Assembly (NCBI RefSeq): GCF_021730395.1 | Contig: NC_069364.1 | Location: 82,453,501 to 82,517,500, forward strand | Source: Mercenaria mercenaria | Taxonomy: Eukaryota; Mollusca; Bivalvia; Venerida; Veneridae | DNA length: 64,000 nucleotides | Direction: 5' to 3' | Shown: in pieces, positions 22,982 to 33,682 of the stretch | Layout: every line of letters begins with the position of its first letter | Numbering within the stretch: the first letter of the stretch is position 1 | Notes under the pieces: generated by a model | Told to the model about the DNA's origin: nothing | What the model saw: the letters and a program-made list of their open reading frames with translations, nothing else | Databases searched by the model: none | Made by a program: the position numbers and the translations under genes

Positions 22982-24474
22982 CAAGAGCTGTCCGTAAGAC
23001 AGCCAAGCTCGACTATTCGAAATATTGTCCCAGAAGCAGGAAAATATTACCCAAAAAGGTTAAATACCAAAAGAGTTTTAAGTTCAAAAGGGGGAATAAT
23101 TTGACCAAAATGTATATCAGTTATGGGACTTGCTGCTATCAACTAGTTTTATAACCCCGAAGGCACATGTGAAGTTTCAATTCAATATCTGCATTAGTTT
23201 TGAAGATAGAAACTTGCATGTAAAACTTTAACCAGAATTTTCAAAGTCCAAAAGGGGGCATAATTTGCCCAAAATACATGCCAGAGTTATGGGACTTGAC
23301 CCAGTGAGGTTGGTAATTGATCTAGAAAAAGAAAAAATAAGTTTCAAATCTATAATGCCTTTTAGTAATAGCTGTATGTACTTGCACGCAAAACTTTAAC
23401 CAGAATTTGCTAAGTCCAAAAGGGGACATAATTTGGCCAAAATGAAGGTCAGAGTTATGGGACTTGCTGCTATCAACTAGTTTTATAACCCCGAAGACAC
23501 ATGTGAAGTTTCAAGTCAATATCTGCATTAGTTTTGGAGATAGTAACTTGCACGTAAAACTTTAACCAAAATTTTCTAAGTCTAAAAGGGGGCATAATTT
23601 GCTCAAAAAACATGTCAGAGTTATGGGACTTGACCCAGTGAGGTTGGTAATTGATCTAGAAAAAGAAAAAATAAGTTTCAAATCTATATGCCTTTTAGAA
23701 ATAGCTGTATGTACTTGCACACAAAACTTTAACCAGAATTTTCCAAGTCCAAAAGGGGGCATAATTTGGCCAAAATAAGGGCAGAGATATGGGACTTGCT
23801 GCTATCAACTAGATTTATAACCCCGAAGACACAGTCATGTGAAGTTTCAAATCAATATCTGCATTAGTTTTGGAGATAGTAACTTGCATGTAAAACTTTA
23901 ACCAAAATTTTCTAAGTCTAAAAGGGGGCATAATTTGCTCAAAATACATGTCAGAGTTATGGGTCTTGACCCAGTGAGGTTGGTAATTGATCTAGAAAAA
24001 GAAAAAGTAAGTTTCAAATCTATATGCCTTTTAGAAATAGCTGTATGTACTTGCACGCAAAACTTTAACCAGAATTTTCTAAGTCCAAAAGGGGGCATAA
24101 TTTGGCCAAAATGAAAGTCAAGAGTTGTGGGACTTGTTGCTATAAACTAGTTTTATAACCCCGAAGACACATGTGAAGTTTCAAATCAATATCTGCATTA
24201 GTTTTGGAGATAGTAACTTGCATGTAAAACTTTAACCAAAATTTTCTAAGTCCAAAAGGGGGCATAATTTGCTCAAAATACATGTCAGAGTTATGGGACT
24301 TGACTCAGAGAGGTTGGTAATTGACCTAGAAAAAGAAAAAATAAGTTTCAAATCTACATGCCTTTAATTGATGGCTGTATGTACTTGCATGCAAAAACTT
24401 AACCAAGGTGTGACGCCCACGCCCACGCCAGGGTGAGTAGAATAGCTAGACTATTCTTTGAATAGTCGAGCTAA
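22982..24474 (-). mobile_element. Pearl-like element, family A, copy A2, with known empty site
   Basis: Minus-strand element. The 5' end is TTAGCTCGACTATTCAAAG (24474), then a short (GGGCGT)n-like tract at about 24412-24430. The core alternates two unit types: one with GGGACTTGCTGCTATCAACT, one with TGACCCAGTGAGGTTGGTAA; the composite period is about 330 bp and repeats roughly four times. The 3' hairpin is GCTGTC TTACG GACAGC then TCTTG at 22982. The left inverted segment holds the unoccupied site, so the boundaries are precise to one or two bases. Confidence 0.9.
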
Positions 24475-24527
24475 AAATGGCATTTTCTGTCCAATAAGCG
24501 ACTACGAGTAAATATCCGAGCTAATCA

Positions 24528-26618
24528 CAGGGATCGAATTTAACGGTCGCTAACTCGCAAAATTCGAGTAAGAATAAAAAAATGCGAGTAGAAAATCATG
24601 GCACTCGAATATTTTTGCGATCACGTTCGAAAATCGGGGAATTCGCTCAAACTGTCCTTTTCTCTTTAAAAACTCCTTTCGGGCAGTTAATTTACCGATA
24701 ATCACGTGAGTGCTTCTAGACGCTTGTCACTTTATACAAAAGTAATTATCGGATATGTAAGTAAGCGTCTAGGCAATATTTGTTTTCATTTTGGACGTCT
24801 GTAATTTGCAAAGTTCTGTGAAGGTCACAATAGCCTAAATAGTTTTCCCTATATATTCTATATAAAACTGACCTTTTTCAAAGAGCTACCAAACATAGCT
24901 AGACCCATTTCAGAGAACAAATCCTTACCTCATTTTAAAGAGTTATGATAAAACTGATATAAAATGAAGAGAAAAGTAGGGGTCATGTATCTTCTAAGAG
25001 AGATTTCTCTGGTCACATTTACTTACTGTAAACTGACATTAAAATCACACTGCTGTGACCTGGAAGTACTACTCATACTAAAATTGAGCTTGACTTCACC
25101 AAATACAACCTGCTCTCCCATTTTTCCTACCAAAATGTCAACAATACATCCACAATGAAATTTAAACAAAAACTAGCCTCAATTTAGACCTCTGTTGCCA
25201 TGCCAAGTGAAAAATTAGTGTTCAAATACCTGGCAGCCATTACGCGACTAGACCAGATGGCTCCCACGCTGGTTCCTTTAGTTTAGTTAGGCCTATAAGA
25301 AAAAACTGTTTTTCTGTGATAGTCTCAATTTCATTTGTATAGTACCAGTAACACATCTGCATGAAAAATACCAAGTTTCAGCTTGATTAAATCAGTTTTT
25401 CAGGTTTTATGGCATTTTCAGTAACGCGGTCCCTGCGCCAATTTTCCTTCAAAACTGATGTTGCGACATAATTTTTAACCAGTTCTTCTAGCCAGAGCTG
25501 GTTTTTGCCCTATTTCATAAATTTTCACCATAATTTGCAAGCAAATTACACACTAACACTTTGAAATATACCAAATGTCCCCTCTGAAAGATATAGATGG
25601 GCATAATTTAGAGTGCAAATTTGCATTTTTTTAAAAAAATACCCCCAAAACAGTGAAAATGTGATTTTTTGGGTTTTTATCAAGTTTTGCAGCAAAATTT
25701 CAATGAAATGCTCATTTTTTACCAAAATCTGACCAGACTAGTTCATTTATATCAATATCTGGACAAATCTCAATTTTTGCCCACATTTTCTTATAGGTCA
25801 CAATAGCCTAAATAGTTTTCCCTATATATTCTATATAAAACTGACCTTTTTCAAAGAGCTACCAAACATAGCTAGACCCATTTCAGAGAACAAATCCTTA
25901 CCTCATTTTAAAGAGTTATGATAAAACTGATATAAAATGAAGAGAAAAGTAGGGGTCATGTATCTTCTAAGAGAGATTTCTCTGGTCACATTTACTTACT
26001 GTAAACTGACATTAAAATCACACTGCTGTGACCTGGAAGTACTACTCATACTAAAATTGAGCTTGACTTCACCAAATACAACCTGCTCTCCCATTTTTCC
26101 TACCAAAATGTCAACAATACATCCACAATGAAATTTAAACAAAAACTAGCCTTAATTTAGACCTCTGTTGCCATGCCAAGTGAAAAATTAGTGTTCAAAT
26201 ACCTGGCAGCCATTACGCGACTAGACCAGATGGCTCCCACGCTGGTTCCTTTAGTTAAGTTAGGCCTGAAAATGGAGAGGAAATAACATGTTTCTTGGTG
26301 CAAAAAAGCCCGCGGAGCTCGAAAATGTTAGCAACACTACCAACAGTGACCTGAGAAAAACTTAAAAGATCAACGTCAAGCCAAAAGTCCAAAGAATCAT
26401 TGAGTACTTTGGTTTGTATCGTACTTACAAAACCAGAAAGTCCCAAGCCTGTCCGGACCGTGAACTTTTATATGAAACCAAACAACAACAAAACAACATG
26501 AATTTAGCACGTAAACAGCTTTTAAATAATTGCTAGTTGAACCCATCATTTTGCTAGTGGAAAAAAATGGCACTAGCAAAAATTTGCTAGTTGGAAAAAA
26601 AGTTAAATTTGATCCCTG
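24528..26618. mobile_element. 2.1 kb TIR transposon, 5 bp TSD AATCA, with known empty site
   Basis: Ends CAGGGATCGAATTTAAC (24528-24544) and GTTAAATTTGATCCCTG (26602-26618) are 17 bp inverted repeats with one mismatch. AATCA is duplicated at 24523-24527 and 26619-26623; the left inverted segment (complement of about 20842-20856) keeps the single-copy site GAGCTAATCATGGTC. CAGGG ends are hAT-like; 5 bp duplications occur in some hAT groups. It has no transposase frame and contains a long direct repeat. Confidence 0.85.
24823..26266. repeat. Direct-repeat unit: two 471 bp copies around a 502 bp spacer
   Basis: 24823-25293 and 25796-26266 differ at about two visible positions, which is why identical 64-codon frames occur in each. 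The spacer resembles, in complement, 43985-44700. TGAA flanks the outer ends. Possible readings are a partial tandem duplication or a short terminal-repeat element; no coding domain is seen. Confidence 0.85.
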
Positions 26619-27868
26619 AATCATGGTCTTAAAGCAATCAATGGTTTATAGCGATGACCTATGCTGTGAATTTTATCCACAAGAAAGTGCTTTTTCTGTA
26701 TTTTTTGCAATTGACTAAAAAAGTCTTGTAGTGGGAACACTTCAGAGCACACATATCGAAAGTGGTTGAACAGGAATAGCATTAAAACGAGGTTGGTTTG
26801 GTGGGGAAATGGTAGTACTGGGGGTAGCACTTTCAAATAGGTTTCGAATCATGTGCATGATATTTATACAATATATTGAATAACAAACTTAAGCCCTGAT
26901 TTATAATTTTTGTTTACCTTTTCACTTTCACTTTCGAGCTTGTAGCGGGAACAAAATGACGTAGCGCGATCACGTGATTGGGCACATTGAAAGACAGTTT
27001 TCCGAAGTTAATACTTTACATGTCGTTCTTTTACCATGGCTACCAAATAATTGTGTCTATAATTCCAATTAATCGCATATGTAATCGACAATTTCTTTAG
27101 AAAACGACTCGCACGTGTCGACAATTAAATGCTAAGTGTCAAAGACGTAACTGCGGCACTGACTAGCCTATTACAATTGCCTCTGGTGAAACTGATAATT
27201 TGATTCGCTTTCACACTTCTCGCGAAAATCTCACAAGAACCTGAAGTAGGCAGAGCTTAAATAATGCTATCGGCATGTGTGTATGTGTATTCAACGCACA
27301 TTATGACATGGTGCAAATTGTCAAAAGATTAGCGAGTGCGCATCCAAAAAAACTGGGCAACTTGAATTCACTTTGAGATTAGATTTGAGCGAAGTTTGCA
27401 GCTTCAAAGCAACTTTTTTGCTCCCACGTTTGCAATGATCTTTTTGGTAAATTTATTCCTCAGAATTTTTCATAGCCCAACGGGCTAAGGTCTGCCGATT
27501 TTCTGTCACCCGAGCCGATTTTTCGTAGCCATTGGCGATCAGGCTACCATTAATGTCGCACACTGTCAAGTATATTCAAATATGCAGCAAATACATGACG
27601 TTTACCTGTTATGTTTGGGTAAGGCTATTTTCCATAGGGCAGACGAACCACTGTGGCCATAGTCGACCTAACCCTAACCTCTAGTCAGTATTTTAGAGTC
27701 ATAACTTTAGTGGTGCAAAGCCTGGACTATGGCCGACAAAACTATAGAAAGTAGTGTTTCCCGTTATGTTTAAACGGACTAAAATTGAAAACAATTATTT
27801 GGTTACGAAATTAACCGTGCACGAGTCTTTCATATGGTTTCGCAATGCATGCCTTATATGGTAATTAC

Positions 27869-27954
27869 CTGATTTTGTACTGCCATGCGACGCTTTCTCT
27901 ATGCCAGTGATCACTGCCATCTGTCCCAGCTGGCCGTTTTCCATAGTTCGACAT
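27869..27954 (-). CDS. JAGN1: Jagunal homologue, coding exon 1 (residues 1-28 plus two bases)
   Basis: Too short for routine frame finding. The minus strand from 27954 encodes MSNYGKRPAGTDGSDHWHRE and then SVAWQYKI, ending in AG before the donor GTAATTAC at 27868. The family's conserved N-terminus has the same AGTDGSD-xx-HRE-x-VA pattern. The two trailing bases plus the first base of exon 2 make a serine codon, giving KISSINKSRLKSS across the junction where vertebrates have a comparable stretch. The start ATG is the first in this frame upstream of the conserved block. The 9.3 kb intron between the exons (18524-27868) is almost wholly transposon sequence. The start lies 347 bp from that of IRAK1BP1 on the other strand. 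Confidence 0.93.
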
Positions 27955-28301
27955 AACTAAGCTGAGTAGACGAAATAAGTTCGAAAATATGCATTAAACA
28001 AACTTGTCCTCGTATGCAAAGCAGCTTACATCATACATATAATTAATTTTGTCGTGTAGTCATATAATGAAATATGTTTAATTTTTAATACAAATTGAAA
28101 ACAATTTTCACACTTAGCTGGAAATTCTCAAGCAGACCAAAACAAAATGATAAGTTTATTAAAATTATTTCATTTTTAATTGTTGTTTATCTAAGCGATT
28201 TCCTTCTGACGGCAAGCGTCTGAATTATTTGATGTAACAAGTATCAACAAATAAATTTTAGAAGTGGGAATTCATTATTCTAACGCGCAAAGTCTAAAAT
28301 A
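27955..28301. promoter_or_regulatory. Likely bidirectional promoter of JAGN1 and IRAK1BP1
   Basis: The 347 bp between two divergent start codons are AT-rich and free of the window's repeats. No TATA box, initiator or transcription-factor site can be assigned with confidence. The region must hold both 5' UTRs unless either gene has an upstream non-coding exon. Confidence 0.6.
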
Positions 28302-28631
28302 ATGACAAATTATGTTCCATCTCAAGTATTTGCATCAATAAGCACTAGAGATAACCAGCAGCTGCCAAAAACGCAAGGGATATTTCCACCACAAAGAGAT
28401 AACATGTTTTCTAGCATGTTAAATGTGCCTGAAAACTTTCCAAGTAAAGGGATAGACAAAACAGATAGACTGATAAAAGTGACAGCTGTAGGAGAGGTTT
28501 CTTTACCACCAGACAGATGTAGAGTAACTACTAAAATTCACAGCATTAAGGACAATGTCCAAGATGTAAAAAACAGCATACAGAGGCGCCTTGACTATGT
28601 TCTTCAAACATTACAAAACCATGGTGTCAAG
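28302..28631 (+). CDS. IRAK1BP1: IRAK1-binding protein 1 homologue, exon 1 (residues 1-110)
   Basis: IRAK1BP1 (SIMPL) is a SIMPL/DUF541-domain protein that in mammals binds IRAK1 and modulates NF-kappaB signalling downstream of TNF and IL-1/Toll receptors. Exon 1 has a 55-residue non-conserved leader, then the start of the domain: LIKVTAVGEVSLPPDRCRVT and IQRRLDYVLQTLQNHGVK, equivalent to human SGSSEVSAWPDRAQVT and VARRLDYVAQSLRQHGV. The donor is AAG|GTAAATG at 28632, phase 0. The start at 28302 follows an in-frame TAA seven codons upstream. The frame running on to 28685 is intron read-through. Exon junctions match across all three exons. Confidence 0.95.
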
Positions 28632-29071
28632 GTAAATGATTTAGTAAAACTGCTTACATGCTGTCGTATACACATAAGAATCTAGTTGGCTGCATTAGTC
28701 AATAGCCTATTATAGGGCTTAGAAGCTTTCATATGGAGTGAAGGCCCCTGGTTAGAATTCTGGTTACCCCACTAATGCGTCATACTGCATTAAGCACTAG
28801 TCTCTAGAATTTACCACAGCTGCCTCTGGACCCAGCTGTAAATAGGTACTATCAAATCACTGGCCATGGGACAAAAAATCCACTTATCCACTCACATTGA
28901 AGACTAAAAATGGCGTGAGGACAAGTGGAATTTTCTGTTAGGTTGTCCTGCATCATGAGATTAATTAGTACACCAACTTGTGACCAAGAACCATCACTGT
29001 GTAAAATTTGCATTTTGTTCAGAATTATGGCCCACTATGTACTTACAAAGTAGGAGTTTCTCAGTTAAAGT

Positions 29072-31089
29072 CAGAGCTCCAGATAAGCTTTTGGTGCAGT
29101 TGGGTATTTACCCATCACATTTTGTCTGAATTGGTTATTGGAAATTTGAATTGGGTAAAAATAATATCATTACCCAGCCTTTTCAGAAGTAATTGGGTAT
29201 TTGCTAAAACCAATTGGGTACTTTACCAATCTCGCACTGACAATTGAGTATTTTTCCTTACAGTATACATGGTATATATCATTAAACAGGATTGACTGAG
29301 TACCTAAGTACTTTAATGGTGCCCTTCAATGTTTAATACAAAAATGTATTTAAAACTGTAATGAATGTTCCATAGTGTTGTTTTCTTTTTCACTTTTAAT
29401 GCAGTCGGAGATCTGTTCAGCCACAGTAACCCGAACGATGTTGTCACCACAATATGCATTCACCAAAAAGATGTCAACCAGTATTGCTGACACTACATCA
29501 TCACAAACCAAAAAGCCGGTCAATATGAGTATTGACCGGGCCGGTGGTCAATACTGGTTAAAACCGGTCAATACTGGTCAATACCGGTCAATACTGGTCG
29601 ATTCAATACTAGGGTTATTCTTGGTTGGTCAATACTGGTTTATTCAACACTTATATAATGTACATTCACAGATTAGCACAGGCTGTAATAGTAATATAAA
29701 AATAATAAAGCAATTAGAATAATATAAAGTTTTGTTCAATAAAAAGTATAGTGGTCAATACTGGTCGATTCAGTTTTGGTCTTTGGCAATGTTTGTTGGT
29801 CAGGCTCCATTTTGGACAATATACCTAGACTGGTTAATACTAGTTTATACAATGCTTAAATTATCTTCTTATAGTTAGCCTTGATTGATTTTATTACTAT
29901 AAATTACACTCTGTGAAATGGGCAGTACTGGTCAATTCAAATTTTGGTCCTATGCAATATACCTAATAAGAATATGTAGTGGTCAATACTGGTCAATTGA
30001 TTGCATTATTTATTTAAAAAAAAAAGAACCATGTTCAAGCATTGAGATTAATACAGCGGGATTATTGATCATGACAGCTTATTAGTGACTAGATAAACAG
30101 GCCAGCAACATACCTATTGTATATTGTAAGACATGGTGTCAATTAGGCAATGTGACAACTGCTCTCAAAACACAAACCACTTCCATGAAAGGGTCCAGGT
30201 GTTCACAGCAATTTTTCATTTAATTATTTATACCAGTAAAAATAGATTATTACTTGGGAATCAAACACTTACTGCTACAGTTTATGAAATACTTTCTACA
30301 AATTAAAGTTCAGTTAATTAAAGTAGCAGTTTTTCCACTTATTGTGACATTTTTGTAGAAAAATGATATATCTTTACAGAAAATGTTAAAAAAAATCAAC
30401 CAGTATAGTCTATTGACTTGTCAACCACTTCTGACCATTTTTGGAGTACTGATTAGGTTGCTTTAACTAAATAATAATGCCTGCATTCTCCTTAATCAAG
30501 CCCTAAATGCTCTTAAACAATCATTATTTAATTGTTTATAAACTTTGCAAAATATCTTAACAGTCAGTATTGACCAATCGACCAGTATTGACCGGTATTG
30601 ACCACTTCAGGGAGTATTGACCGGGGCGGTTTTAACCGGTTAAAACCGCTGGTTAAAACCGGGGGCGGTTTTAACCGCCCAACATTGTCACAAACAGATA
30701 ACTGTCTTTGTTTAACAGCAAAATACCCCACTAATTTGTTTGTTTGTGCTGCAACAATGTTTTTTTCTGGGACCTCTTTTACATTTTATGGGAGTAAAAT
30801 TGTTTACAAAGCGTCCAAATAACACTGATCGGCTGATTGAATGGTCCTGTGATTTTTCCGATAAATTGCAACCTGTTCTGCATTAACGTATAACCACATT
30901 AACCAGTCAGTTAAATCTAGCGTTAAAGTCTTGTACCCGTTCTAGTAATAAGGAAAATGCGATACCCAAGTGATTTTTTACGAATTGGGTATTAGGAATT
31001 TAACTTGCGTTTCAGTATGCACCTGTATGAATTCAGTTGGGTTTTCTGCAATTTTAATTGCGTAAATACGCCGCTTATCTGGAGCTCTG
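29072..31089. mobile_element. 2.0 kb TIR transposon with 6 bp TSD in IRAK1BP1 intron 1
   Basis: Perfect 17 bp inverted ends, CAGAGCTCCAGATAAGC (29072-29088) and its complement (31073-31089), flanked by TAAAGT on both sides (29066-29071, 31090-31095). Subterminal parts carry several TTGGGTA/TACCCAA words in both orientations. No transposase frame. It fills most of the 2.7 kb intron. Confidence 0.85.
29515..30680. mobile_element. Inner element with GGTCAATA-array inverted ends
   Basis: The left end (29515-29630) is an array of ACTGGTCAATA and ACCGGTCAATA words; the right end (30560-30680) has the complementary TATTGACCGG words and a palindromic GGTTTTAACCGGTTAAAACC block. Isolated GGTCAATACTGGTC words lie between. 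It looks like a foldback element nested in the 29072-31089 transposon. Confidence 0.6.
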
Positions 31090-31317
31090 TAAAGTGTCTC
31101 AGTCTGTTTAGGTCCACTTTTCACAAATACTTAAAGAGCTATAGCTTTGAAACTTTGTATACTTGTTTAACCTGTTTCCTTTAAGTTATGAGTTACATTT
31201 TCTTTCCAGGACACTTCTGTGCCTTTCCGCCAGTTGGTATCTGTTATACAATTGGCTGTATACAATTAGTGTATTTGTATTTTAATCGGTGTTAATATTC
31301 TATTCTTTTTTTTTCAG

Positions 31318-31514
31318 GAAAGTGATATTCAGGTTCACAAGTCGATGAGAAGATCAGAGAGTATGTATGATATGACAACAGAAATAATTGTTGTGTTTCT
31401 TGATTTCCACAAGTGTCAGACTGCATGTAACCTGCTGGTAGAAAAGTTAGACGAAACTGTCAGTGTGGGAATGCCAGAGTTTTATCATGCAGGAACAACT
31501 CTAGAAACTCTTAG
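31318..31514 (+). CDS. IRAK1BP1: IRAK1-binding protein 1 homologue, exon 2 (residues 111-175)
   Basis: Acceptor TTTTTTTTCAG precedes GAAAGTGATATTCAG. The exon reads ESDIQVHKSMRRSESMYDMT and later CNLLVEKLDETVSVGMPEFY followed by HAGTTLETL, aligning to human DFRRVENAYHMEAEV, CNFLVEKLDSSVVISPPQFY and HTPGSVENL. It ends CTTAG|GTAAAG at 31514 in phase 2; the split codon is arginine. Not preceded by an ATG, so it is easily missed. Confidence 0.95.
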
Positions 31515-31635
31515 GTAAAGATTATGTTTTTAAAGTTTGGAAATGTTTTATGCATTCTTTTAATTATAAAATTCATTGTGTGAAATTGATGTTAGGTTAT
31601 CCATAATTATCTTGCAGCTTGCAGATAGACAGTGT

Positions 31636-32920
31636 TTAGCTCGACTATATGAGGTATAAGGAGAGCTATCCTACTCGACCCGGCGTCGGCGTCTTTCCGC
31701 GTCCCCACCTTGGTTAAAGTTTTTTTACACTTTTTTCAACTTATCTCTGTAATTATTTGATGGATTTGATTCAAACTTGAAATACTTATTCCTCATCATC
31801 ATCCACATCATCTGACATAAAGGCCATAACTCTGGCACCAATATTTCATGAATTATCCCCCCTTTTCACTTAGATTTTCAGGTTAAAGTTTTGATGTACT
31901 TTCACTCTATCTCTGTTATTACTGAATGGATTTGATTCAAACTTAAAATAGTTGTTCAACATCATCACCCACATCATATGACACAAGGTGCATAACTCTG
32001 GTACCATTTTTTCATGAATTATTCCCCCTTTTTACTTAGAATTTCAAAGGTAAAGTTTTGGTGCACTTTCACTCTACCTCTGTTATTACTGAACGGATTT
32101 GATTCAAACTTAAAACAGTTGTTCAGCATCATCACCCACATCATATGACACAAGATGCATAACTCTGGCACAATTTTTCATGAATTATTCCCCTTTTTAC
32201 TTAGAATTTCAGGTTAAAGTTTTATGCACTTTCACTCTGTCTCTGTTATTACTGAATGGATCTGATTCAAACTTAAACAATTGTTCAACATCATTACCCT
32301 TATCATATGACACAAGGTGCATAACTCTGGGACCAATTTTTCATGAATTATTTCCCCTTTTTACTTAGAATTTTATGTTAAAGTTTTGATGCACTTTCAC
32401 TCTGTCTCTGTTATTACTGAATGGATTTGATTCAAACTTAAAATAGTTGATCAACATCATCACCCACACCATATAACACAAGGTGCATAACTCTGGCCCC
32501 AACTTTTCATTAATTATTCCCCCTTTTTACTTAGAATTTTAGGTTAAAGTTTTGATGCACTTTCACTCCGTCTCTGTTATTAATTACTGAATGGATTTGA
32601 TTCAAACTTAAAATTCTTGTTCAACATCATCACCCACACCATATGACACAAGGTGCATAACTCTGGCACCAGTATTTAATGAATTATGCCCCTTTTTGCT
32701 TAGAATATAATTATATAGTGTTTTGATACATTTTATCTTTACCTCTCTTATTACTTTAAGTTGATATTTTTGACATAGACTCAGGCTATTGTGCAATATC
32801 TTCATCCACAATTGGAGTCATTAAACACACCAGTGACAGCTCTAGTTTCCTCAGATGTGCCCAGTTTCACTATCCAGCATCGAAATAGTCGAGCGCGCTG
32901 TCTCCTGTGACAGCTATTGT
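31636..32920 (+). mobile_element. Pearl-like element, family A, copy A3, in IRAK1BP1 intron 2
   Basis: Plus-strand copy. The 5' end TTAGCTCGACTAT is followed by (GGCGTC)n at 31681-31695. The core has about six units of roughly 165 bp with GATTTGATTCAAACTTAAAA and GGTGCATAACTCTGG. Subterminal ATAGTCGAG at 32885 precedes the 3' hairpin GCTGTC...GACAGC and a mutated terminus CTATTGTT. Confidence 0.85.
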
Positions 32921-33139
32921 TTTTTTAGCTATCTGGAGGCTGTCTGTCCATATCTTGTGTTGTAATAATTATAAAATGTATTTAGTTGATATCAGCCTGT
33001 ATTAAATAATGAAAAGTCATGCTGAATGGGTTGCTGTTGAACGAAATTTTGCACTTGCTGTTTTTTTTTTTTCAGAACAAAGATATCATACTGGTGTTTG
33101 TAAAATGTTTTTAATTATGTGCATACTTATGTGTTACAG

Positions 33140-33404
33140 ACAACAAGCCAGTCTTCTGGCTGTCCATAATGCTAAACAAAAAGCTCAGGAAATGGCAAAG
33201 TTTGTCCACCAGGCAGTTGGTAAACCTATCTGCATACAGGAGGAGGAGTCAAAGGAGTGGGAGGGTCAAATAGAGGGTGTAGCTGAGGTTGAAACACACC
33301 CAACAGTACAGCAAAGAATTTCACAAGCCACAGTGACAGTGTCCTGTAGAGTTAATGTGACTTTTGAACTGAAGCCAAAAGTTAAAAATAAGTCAGCATC
33401 ATGA
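33140..33404 (+). CDS. IRAK1BP1: IRAK1-binding protein 1 homologue, exon 3 (residues 176-263)
   Basis: Acceptor TGTGTTACAG at 33130-33139. Exon reads QQASLLAVHNAKQKAQEMAK, then VGKPICIQEEESKEWEGQIE, matching human RRQACLVAVENAWRKAQEV and LGKPLLIKEEETKEWEGQI, and TVQQRISQATVTVSCRVNVT near the C-terminus (human TVQQKIKSATIHAASKVFIT). Stop TGA at 33402-33404. The assembled protein is 263 residues against 260 in human. The open frame upstream of 33140, beginning 33009, is intronic. Confidence 0.95.
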
Positions 33405-33682
33405 AAGTTAATATGATATTGTATTGTTTTGATAGACACTTTAAATGACAGTTTGTATGGCTAAATTCAGTTATTATTTTCATACTGATAGAAATCTTGT
33501 ATATTCATGAACTATTTCTGGAATAAGGTGTACTTCTTCATATAGAAATATATTTCAACACATAAAACATAACATTTATGTCAACTTTGTTTTCAGTAAA
33601 TGGATGGAACGGAACATTGTGGACCTGAGTAATATTAAGTTAAAAGTCTTGAAATGTTAGGCCTGAAACCAACTTACCTTAA
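33405..33682 (+). other. Probable IRAK1BP1 3' UTR
   Basis: AT-rich non-coding sequence right after the stop codon, up to the TTAA-flanked element. No canonical AATAAA is evident here; one (AATAATAAAG) lies beyond the insertion at about 36226-36235, so the original 3' end may have been displaced by it. Confidence 0.4.

Larger units (their letters stand above)
22930..26992 (-). repeat. Right copy of the inverted segment, interrupted by two insertions
   Basis: The complement of 26992-26619, then 24527-24475, then 22981-22930, gives the same sequence as the left copy 20149-20956. The gaps are a pearl-like element (22982-24474) and a TIR transposon (24528-26618). Confidence 0.8.
19409..27565. mobile_element. 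8.2 kb DNA transposon with 16 bp TIRs and 5 bp TSD, in JAGN1 intron 1
   Basis: The ends CAGTGTGTGACATTAA (19409-19424) and TTAATGTCGCACACTG (27550-27565) are inverted repeats with one mismatch, each flanked by TCAAG (19404-19408 and 27566-27570), a 5 bp target duplication. Subterminal GTAGCC-rich stretches follow at both ends. Inside lie two inverted copies of one segment and at least three later insertions, so much of the length is secondary. No transposase is recognised. The CAG-starting end and 5 bp duplication would suit a short-TSD hAT group, but this is a guess. Confidence 0.7.

Noticed and set aside
28632-28685. C-terminal extension of IRAK1BP1 exon 1
   Set aside because: Follows a GTAAATG donor; exon 2 at 31318 continues the family alignment in phase.
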